The notes beneath the pieces are model-generated. The model ran no database searches and was not told the origin of the DNA. It saw only the letters and a list, made by a program, of their open reading frames with translations. Made by a program: the position numbers and the translations under genes. 10,232 bases of DNA. Source: Tardiphaga sp. Its GTDB lineage: Bacteria; Pseudomonadota; Alphaproteobacteria; Rhizobiales; Xanthobacteraceae. The DNA is taken from contig JACMOT010000180.1 in the NCBI GenBank assembly GCA_014377915.1, positions 1-10,232 on the forward strand, written 5' to 3'. Below are positions 5,799 through 10,232 of the stretch, piece by piece (positions within the stretch are counted from its first letter, which is position 1; the number at the start of each line of letters is the position of its first letter).

Positions 5799-7019
5799 CT
5801 AGCGCCGGGTGGCGAGAGGAACCACGTTGTGCAACGTTTCGAGCCCGCTTTCAAGGAAGCGGCGAACCCCGCGCGCGGCCTGGCGGATGCGCTGCTCGTT
5901 TTCGACCAAAGCGATGCGGACATAGCCTTCGCCATGCTCGCCAAAGGCGACGCCCGGCGACACCACCACGCCGGATTTCTCCACCATCAGGGTGGCGAAC
6001 TGCATCGAGCCGATTTCCTTGAACGCCGGCGGCAGCGGCGCCCAGGCAAACATCGACGCCGATGGCGCCGGAATGTCCCAGCCGGCGCGGCCGAACGTAT
6101 CCACCATCACGTCGCGACGCTTCTTGTAGGTCTCGCGCATTTCGCGGATGCAGTCGTCCGGCCCGTTCAACGCAGCGGTAGCCGCGACCTGGATCGGCGT
6201 GAATGCCCCGTAATCGAGATAGGATTTGACCCGTGCCAGCGCGGCGATGATGCGGTCGTTGCCGACCGCAAAGCCCATGCGCCAGCCAGCCATCGAAAAA
6301 GTCTTGGACATCGAGGTGAACTCGACGGTGACGTCGATCGCACCCGGCACCTGCAGCACCGAGGGCGGCGGGTTGTTGTCGTCGAAATAAACCTCGGCAT
6401 AGGCAAGGTCCGAGAGGATGTAGATCTCGTGCTTTTTCGCGAAGGCGACCAGGTCCTTGTAGAAATCGAGGCTGGCGACCTGCGCCGTCGGATTCGACGG
6501 ATAACAGACGATCAGCGCGATCGGCTTCGGGATCGAGTGGATGATGGCGCGCTCGACGGCCGCGAAAAATTCCGGGCCGGGCTCGGACGGCACCGAGCGG
6601 ATCACGCCGCCGGCCATCAGGAACCCGAACGCATGGATCGGGTAGCTTGGATTGGGGCACAGAACCACGTCGCCCGGCGCGGTGATCGCCTGCGCCACAT
6701 TGGCAAACCCCTCTTTGGAGCCGAGCGTCGCCACGATCTGGGTATCGGGATTGAGCTTCACGCCGAACCGCCTGGCGTAATAGGCGGCCTGGGCCTTGCG
6801 CAGCCCGGTAATGCCGCGGGACGCCGAATAGCGGTCGGTGCGTGGCTTGCCGAGGGTTTCCTTGAGCTTTTCAATCACATGCGGCGGCGTCGGCAGGTCC
6901 GGATTGCCCATGCCCATATCGATGATGTCGGCGCCGGCGTTCCGCGCGGCCGCCTTGGCCCGGTTGATCTGCTCGAAGACATAAGGCGGCAGGCGGCGAA
7001 TACGATAGAATTCTTCCAT
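5799..7019 (-). CDS. alaC: PLP-dependent class I/II aminotransferase, AlaC type
   Basis: This fold-type I aminotransferase of 406 residues opens with EEFYRIRRLPPYVFEQIN, typical of the AlaC (YfdZ) branch, which makes alanine from pyruvate and glutamate. PLP-site residues are visible: Asn176 in YPSNPT, Asp204 and Tyr207 in SDLAYAE, the Schiff-base Lys239 in SMSKTFSMAGWRMG, Arg247 after it, and Arg368 in YVRIALVEN for the substrate carboxylate. The ATG at 7019 is preceded by CGGAG at good spacing. It lies directly upstream of hom (25 bp), so a link to aspartate-family amino acids is plausible. Such genes are often annotated as LL-diaminopimelate aminotransferase, and activity on another amino acid cannot be excluded. 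An inverted repeat AACCGC/GCGGTT (7034-7053) lies just before the ribosome binding site. Confidence 0.87.
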   Translation of the reverse strand: MEEFYRIRRLPPYVFEQINRAKAAARNAGADIIDMGMGNPDLPTPPHVIEKLKETLGKPRTDRYSASRGITGLRKAQAAYYARRFGVKLNPDTQIVATLGSKEGFANVAQAITAPGDVVLCPNPSYPIHAFGFLMAGGVIRSVPSEPGPEFFAAVERAIIHSIPKPIALIVCYPSNPTAQVASLDFYKDLVAFAKKHEIYILSDLAYAEVYFDDNNPPPSVLQVPGAIDVTVEFTSMSKTFSMAGWRMGFAVGNDRIIAALARVKSYLDYGAFTPIQVAATAALNGPDDCIREMRETYKKRRDVMVDTFGRAGWDIPAPSASMFAWAPLPPAFKEIGSMQFATLMVEKSGVVVSPGVAFGEHGEGYVRIALVENEQRIRQAARGVRRFLESGLETLHNVVPLATRR

Positions 7020-7033
7020 GGGATCAGCTCCGG

Positions 7034-7053
7034 AACCGCTTCATAATGCGGTT
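7034..7053. other. Inverted repeat in the aminotransferase leader
   Basis: Arms AACCGC (7034-7039) and GCGGTT (7048-7053) are perfect inverses around an 8-nt AT-rich loop. They lie immediately 5' of the CGGAG ribosome binding site on the minus strand. This could be a leader hairpin or an operator; no consensus is recognised. Confidence 0.25.
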
Positions 7054-7111
7054 GAATCGCTTCTTTTTATCACGGAAGCCTGCTGACACCAGCCACGACA
7101 GACGCTTTTGA

Positions 7112-7429
7112 TCACTTCCCGGCGGGTTTCGCCGGCAGTACCACGGCCTGGCGGTCGCGCGCCGCGATCAGCTCGGCCTGGATCTTGGCCTGCTCGGTCG
7201 GCGCCATCGCCGTGCCTTCGCGGCTGGTCGGCAGGTCATGCACCGGAAGATAATCACCGGCCTGCGCCGGGCGCGCCGGCGCGCCGGCGGGCATGCCGAC
7301 CATCGGCAGGTCGGCAATGGTCGAGGCGCAGCCGCCCAGCGGCAGCCCCAAAGCAAGCCCCAGCAGCAGACATGCCACCCGCGTCCCTGTTGTGTTGCCA
7401 TAACCGGTCATGAATTCGAACTTGCTCAT
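7112..7429 (-). CDS. Small lipoprotein, function unknown
   Basis: This 105-residue protein has a type II signal peptide: a polar N-terminal part to Arg17, a hydrophobic core VACLLLGLALGLPL (18-31) and a lipobox LGGC with Cys34, followed by ASTIADLP. The mature part is about 72 residues, rich in Ala and Pro, with a charged probable helix near the end (TEQAKIQAELIAARDRQA, 77-94). It is therefore expected to be lipidated and attached to the inner or outer membrane facing the periplasm. I do not recognise a domain. The start is uncertain: ATG 7429 has only a distant AGGA, while ATG 7411 gives a shorter N-region and lacks a ribosome binding site. It is divergent from phaC, and the aminotransferase gene follows 92 bp downstream on the same strand. 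Confidence 0.8.
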   Translation of the reverse strand: MSKFEFMTGYGNTTGTRVACLLLGLALGLPLGGCASTIADLPMVGMPAGAPARPAQAGDYLPVHDLPTSREGTAMAPTEQAKIQAELIAARDRQAVVLPAKPAGK

Positions 7430-7695
7430 ACGCTGACGCTTGATCCTGATCTTACACCGATCGGCCCGAATTTCAGTGGCCGCATCGCAACAATTAAACC
7501 AAATACGTTCAAAACGATTAACGCTTCGAGCATCGAGCCGGCTTGGACCCGCAATACGACGAAACCAAGTTCCGGCATCGACTTAATTGTCGCAGTGCAA
7601 CACATCGAATCCTGTGACAACCCGAGAAACGTGCCATCATCAATGTGCGTGAGGACTTCCCGTCATCCCACATGAAATAAAGCTGTAGTCGCATC
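7430..7695. other. Divergent intergenic region between the lipoprotein gene and phaC
   Basis: This stretch of 266 bp is clearly richer in A and T than its surroundings and must carry the promoters of both divergent genes. I could not place convincing -35 and -10 boxes. It contains one near-perfect palindrome (7588-7602), listed separately. Confidence 0.5.
7588..7602. promoter_or_regulatory. Candidate PhaR-type operator upstream of phaC
   Basis: TGTCGCAGTGCAACA is a 15-bp palindrome with one mismatched pair around a central G, with the pattern TGTnGCA-n-TGCnACA read on the opposite strand. It lies 94 bp before the phaC ATG. PhaR repressors of PHA genes in alphaproteobacteria such as Paracoccus are known to bind TGC-rich inverted repeats. 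The match in style and position suggests such an operator, but the exact consensus for this genus is not verified. Confidence 0.35.
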
Positions 7696-9501
7696 ATGAG
7701 TGAAGTGGCCGTCGAGACCAATTCCCCGAAAGCCTTCGATCCGGAGGCCTTCGCGCTCAATCTTGCCAAAGCGATGGAAAGCAGCGGCCAGGCGCTGGCG
7801 GCCTATTTGAAGCCTCGCGAGGGCGAGGAAATCAAAGACAAGCCGCCGAACGAGGTCACCGAGATCATCAAGACCTTCAGCACGGTGGCCAATTACTGGC
7901 TGTCAGACGAGAAGCGCGCGGCCGAACTGCAGATGAATCTCGGCAAGGCCTATCTCGACCTGTGGGGCTCCGCGATGCGTCGGATGGTCGGCGACGCGGC
8001 CGAACCCACGATCTCGCCACCGCCGCGCGACAAGCGCTTTGCCGATCCGGAATGGAAGTCAAACCAGTTCTTCGATTTCGTCATGCAGGCCTATCTGCTG
8101 ACGACGCAATGGGCCAATGACCTCGTCAAGAACGCCGACGGACTCGACGCCCACACCCGCAAGAAAGCGGAATTTTACGTTCAGCAGATCACCAATGCGA
8201 TGGCCCCATCCAACTTCGTGCTGACCAATCCAGAAGTGCTGCGCGAGACGGTGGCCTCAAATGGTGGCAATCTGATGCGCGGCATGACCATGCTGGCGGA
8301 GGACATCGAGGCCGGCCACGGCTCGATCCGGATCCGGCAGTCGGACCCGGCCAATCTCGCGGTTGGCGTCAACATGGCGACCACCCCCGGCAAGGTGATC
8401 TTCCAGAACGAGGTGATGCAGCTGATCCAGTATCAGCCAGCCACCGAGAACGTGCTGCGCACGCCGCTGCTGATCGTGCCGCCATGGATCAACAAATTCT
8501 ACATTCTCGATCTGAAGCCGGAAAAATCCTTCATCAAATGGTGCGTCGATCAGGGTGTCACGGTGTTCGTGATCTCCTGGGTCAATCCCGACAAGAGTCT
8601 CGGCTACAAGACCTTCGACGATTACATGAAGGAAGGCCCGCTGGCGGCGATGGATGTCATCGAGCAGGTCACCGGGGAGTTGAAGGTACACACCATCGGC
8701 TACTGCGTCGGCGGCACGCTGCTGGCCTCGACCCTGGCGTGGCTGGCGGAAAAGCGTCGCGTGCGGGTGACCTCGGCAACGTTCCTGGCGGCGCAGGTCG
8801 ATTTCACCCACGCCGGCGACCTGATGGTATTCGTCGACGAGGACCAGATCGCAGCACTGGAGAAGGACATGCAGGCCTCCGGCGTGCTGGAAGGCAGCAA
8901 GATGGCGATGGCCTTCAACATGTTGCGCTCCAACGACCTGATCTGGTCCTACGTCGTCAGCAACTATCTCAAGGGCAAGCCGCCCTCGGCGTTCGACCTG
9001 CTGCACTGGAATTCCGACGCCACCCGGATGCCGGCGGCCAATCATTCGTTTTATCTGCGCAACTGCTATCTCGAGAACAAGCTGTCGACCGGGAACATGA
9101 TCCTCGACAACACAAGGCTCGATCTGTCGAAGGTCAAGGTGCCGATCTACAATCTCGCTACCCGCGAGGACCATATCGCGCCTGCCGAATCCGTGCTGTA
9201 CGGCTCGCAATTCTTCGGTGGTCCGGTGAAATATGTGCTGTCCGGCTCCGGCCATATCGCCGGCGTGGTCAACCCGCCAGCCTCGGGCAAGTACCAGTAC
9301 TGGACCAACGACCACACCCACGCCACCACGCTAGCCGAGTGGATGCAGGGCGCGCAGGAGCATGCGGGCTCGTGGTGGCCGAACTGGCGCGAATGGCTGT
9401 CCAGCATCGACGCCGAACAGGTGCCCGCCCGCCACGTCGGCAGCGAGGCGCATCCGGCCATCGAGGATGCGCCCGGCAGCTACGTGCGCGTCCGCGCCTG
9501 A
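7696..9501 (+). CDS. phaC: Class I poly(3-hydroxyalkanoate) synthase PhaC
   Basis: PhaC polymerises (R)-3-hydroxyacyl-CoA, mainly 3-hydroxybutyryl-CoA, into polyester on the surface of storage granules. With 601 residues it has the length of class I enzymes. The N-terminal region (about 100-270) matches the PhaC_N domain, and an alpha/beta-hydrolase core follows. The lipase-like box is GYCVGG with nucleophile Cys337. Asp492 in TREDHIAP and His520 in SGSGHIAG complete the triad; the 28-residue Asp-His spacing equals that of the Cupriavidus necator enzyme (Asp480, His508). PWINKFYILDL and SWVNPD are further family hallmarks. The ATG at 7696 gives the expected N-terminus (MSEVAVETNSPKAFDPEAFA), although the ribosome binding site is poor. 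No phaA, phaB or phasin gene is in the window. A short hairpin follows nine codon-free bases after the stop region. Confidence 0.97.
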   Translation: MSEVAVETNSPKAFDPEAFALNLAKAMESSGQALAAYLKPREGEEIKDKPPNEVTEIIKTFSTVANYWLSDEKRAAELQMNLGKAYLDLWGSAMRRMVGDAAEPTISPPPRDKRFADPEWKSNQFFDFVMQAYLLTTQWANDLVKNADGLDAHTRKKAEFYVQQITNAMAPSNFVLTNPEVLRETVASNGGNLMRGMTMLAEDIEAGHGSIRIRQSDPANLAVGVNMATTPGKVIFQNEVMQLIQYQPATENVLRTPLLIVPPWINKFYILDLKPEKSFIKWCVDQGVTVFVISWVNPDKSLGYKTFDDYMKEGPLAAMDVIEQVTGELKVHTIGYCVGGTLLASTLAWLAEKRRVRVTSATFLAAQVDFTHAGDLMVFVDEDQIAALEKDMQASGVLEGSKMAMAFNMLRSNDLIWSYVVSNYLKGKPPSAFDLLHWNSDATRMPAANHSFYLRNCYLENKLSTGNMILDNTRLDLSKVKVPIYNLATREDHIAPAESVLYGSQFFGGPVKYVLSGSGHIAGVVNPPASGKYQYWTNDHTHATTLAEWMQGAQEHAGSWWPNWREWLSSIDAEQVPARHVGSEAHPAIEDAPGSYVRVRA

Positions 9502-9515
9502 TCGTCGCAGGCTGC

Positions 9516-9530
9516 ATTGGCGCGGCCAAT
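9516..9530 (+). terminator. Small hairpin after phaC, possible 3' end
   Basis: Perfect arms ATTGGC (9516-9521) and GCCAAT (9525-9530) with a 3-nt loop begin 15 bp past the phaC stop. The stem is short and only scattered Ts follow (CCAATTGTCT), so it is a weak terminator candidate. Confidence 0.25.
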
Positions 9531-9641
9531 CCAATTGTCTATGGTTCATGGCTGCCGCGCGGCTCGCCGCCGGCGCTATCGTGTTTAGATGCCCCACCCC
9601 TCCGCGTTTTCGGCGGACATTTGATTTGAAAGGAACCGCGG

Positions 9642-10040
9642 ATGACGCGTGAATTGTTCTGGCTGACGTTGACCGTCATTCTGACCGGCCTGCTCTGGGT
9701 TCCCTATGTGCTGAACCGCATCATGGTGCGCGGCCTGTTCGGCGCCATGGCCAACCCCACCCGCGCCGACAAGCCGCAGGCCGAATGGGCCAACCGGCTG
9801 ATGTTCGCGCATGACAATGCGGTCGAGAACCTGATCGTGTTCGCACCGCTGGTGCTGATCCTGAACGCAGCCGACGTCTCGACACCGACCACCGTGCTGG
9901 CCTGCGCCGTGTATTTCTGGTCGCGACTCGCGCATCTGGCCGTCTACACTATCGGCGTACCTATCCTTCGCACGCTGGCTTTCACCGTCGGCTTTATCGC
10001 CCAGGCGGTTCTTGCCATCGCTATCCTGCGGCTGGCCTAG
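9642..10040 (+). CDS. MAPEG-family integral membrane protein
   Basis: This is a 132-residue inner-membrane protein with four predicted helices at about 5-24, 60-77, 82-103 and 110-130. The family hallmark is RLMFAHDNAVEN (52-63) at the start of helix 2, with Arg52, His57, Asn59 and Glu62; Arg110 precedes helix 4. Eukaryotic MAPEG proteins bind glutathione and act in eicosanoid and detoxification metabolism. Bacterial members of this size mostly have unknown roles. The ATG at 9642 is preceded by AAAGGA at good spacing. It lies 140 bp after phaC on the same strand. The spacer holds hairpins, so co-transcription with phaC is uncertain and nothing shown links it to PHA metabolism. Confidence 0.88.
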   Translation: MTRELFWLTLTVILTGLLWVPYVLNRIMVRGLFGAMANPTRADKPQAEWANRLMFAHDNAVENLIVFAPLVLILNAADVSTPTTVLACAVYFWSRLAHLAVYTIGVPILRTLAFTVGFIAQAVLAIAILRLA

Positions 10041-10077
10041 TCCTCCGCCGGCCGGCGCTCTTTGCCGCCTATCCCGC

Positions 10078-10099
10078 ATGCCCGGCACAGGCCGGGCAT
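10078..10099. repeat. 9-bp perfect hairpin between the MAPEG and glutaminase genes
   Basis: Arms ATGCCCGGC (10078-10086) and GCCGGGCAT (10091-10099) pair perfectly around a 4-nt loop (ACAG). It lies 38 bp past the MAPEG stop and 42 bp before the next start. There is no U-run. The GGCCGGGC core also occurs in the palindromic repeat at 1735-1854, so it may be a remnant of a similar intergenic repeat, or a Rho-independent-like 3' structure for the MAPEG transcript. Confidence 0.45.
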
Positions 10100-10140
10100 C
10101 GCAACCCGACGCCGTGATGTTGAAACGAAATTGAACTGAC

Positions 10141-10232
10141 ATGCCCTCCCCCCTCCCGAACCCCGAAACCGTCGTTAGGGAAATCGCCGAGGAAATGGCG
10201 GCGCGGACGGACCGCGGCGAGGTCGCCAGTTA
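10141..10232 (+). CDS. glsA: Probable glutaminase, N-terminal fragment (runs off window)
   Basis: Only 30 codons plus two bases are present, reading MPSPLPNPETVVREIAEEM and then AARTDRGEVAS. The pattern of an N-terminal helix followed by DRGEVAS, with Tyr probably next, matches the start of bacterial serine-dependent glutaminases, where the segment G(K/E)VA(S/D)YIPxLA follows at the same distance. These enzymes convert glutamine to glutamate and ammonia in the cytoplasm. The catalytic Ser-Lys region lies beyond the window, so nothing functional can be checked. No clear ribosome binding site is visible before the ATG at 10141. A hairpin at 10078-10099 separates it from the MAPEG gene, so it is likely a separate transcription unit. 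Confidence 0.6.
   Translation, partial: MPSPLPNPETVVREIAEEMAARTDRGEVAS

Noticed and set aside
5774..5944. Upstream hom start at 5944 (57 extra residues)
   Set aside because: The extension overlaps the end of the aminotransferase gene and is low-complexity. Homoserine dehydrogenases begin shortly before the GxGxxG loop.
4622..7046. Plus-strand reading frames of 466 and 530 codons opposite hom and the aminotransferase gene
   Set aside because: They are antisense shadows of well-supported enzymes, with low-complexity Arg/His/Asp-rich translations and no domain.
7119..7135. Hairpin CCGGCG/CGCCGG as a terminator of the lipoprotein gene
   Set aside because: The stem lies inside the last codons of the gene and no U-run follows. 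It is expected by chance in GC-rich sequence encoding Lys-Pro-Ala-Gly.
7426..7620. 64-codon minus-strand frame whose stop overlaps the lipoprotein ATG (ATGA)
   Set aside because: The overlap and a hydrophobic stretch (MLEALIVLNVFGLIVAM) are tempting, but there is no ribosome binding site. The codons are AT-rich (TTA, GTA, AGA) like non-coding DNA, and the frame fills the divergent promoter region.
8257..9629. A 354-codon minus-strand frame and a 381-codon plus-strand frame within phaC
   Set aside because: Both overlap phaC in other frames. phaC has all catalytic residues, so these are composition artefacts.

Overview
The window is GC-rich and densely coded. Gene content and protein wording point to an alphaproteobacterium of the Bradyrhizobium / Rhodopseudomonas / Afipia group (Nitrobacteraceae). 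This rests on recognising a class I PHA synthase, the order aminotransferase - hom - glpX ... recJ, and long GC-rich hairpin repeats between genes. It is not a database result.

Minus-strand block (7429 down to 1). In transcription order it holds a small lipoprotein of unknown function (7429-7112) and an AlaC-type PLP aminotransferase (7019-5799). Next come homoserine dehydrogenase hom (5773-4451), class II fructose-1,6-bisphosphatase glpX (4388-3390) and a GNAT acetyltransferase (3379-2930). After these come a HAD-family hydrolase of the type II haloacid dehalogenase group (2746-2027), a 50-residue single-membrane-segment protein (2025-1873) and the single-strand exonuclease recJ (1640 to beyond the left edge). 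Spacings of 25, 62 and 10 bp suggest that the aminotransferase, hom, glpX and the GNAT gene are co-transcribed. The HAD gene and the 50-residue gene are one nucleotide apart and look translationally coupled. The block combines amino-acid metabolism (aminotransferase, hom), gluconeogenesis or the Calvin cycle (glpX) and DNA repair (recJ).

Two palindromic elements of 120 and 133 bp (1735-1854 and 2793-2925) lie just past stop codons in this block. They share the terminal inverted repeat TCGTCAT/ATGACGA and each folds into nested hairpins. They look like two copies of one dispersed intergenic repeat family and may act as 3'-end structures.

Plus-strand block (7696 to the right edge). It holds class I poly(3-hydroxyalkanoate) synthase phaC (7696-9501), a four-helix MAPEG-family membrane protein (9642-10040) and the first 30 codons of a probable glutaminase (10141 onward). 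phaC is divergent from the lipoprotein gene across a 266-bp AT-richer region. That region carries a near-perfect 15-bp palindrome with TGC half sites, a candidate PhaR-type operator.

Most of the window is ordinary housekeeping sequence. The less ordinary parts are the 50-residue membrane protein coupled to the HAD gene, the paired hairpin repeats, and several short palindromes in promoter-like positions. No mobile element, CRISPR array, tRNA or rRNA was seen.
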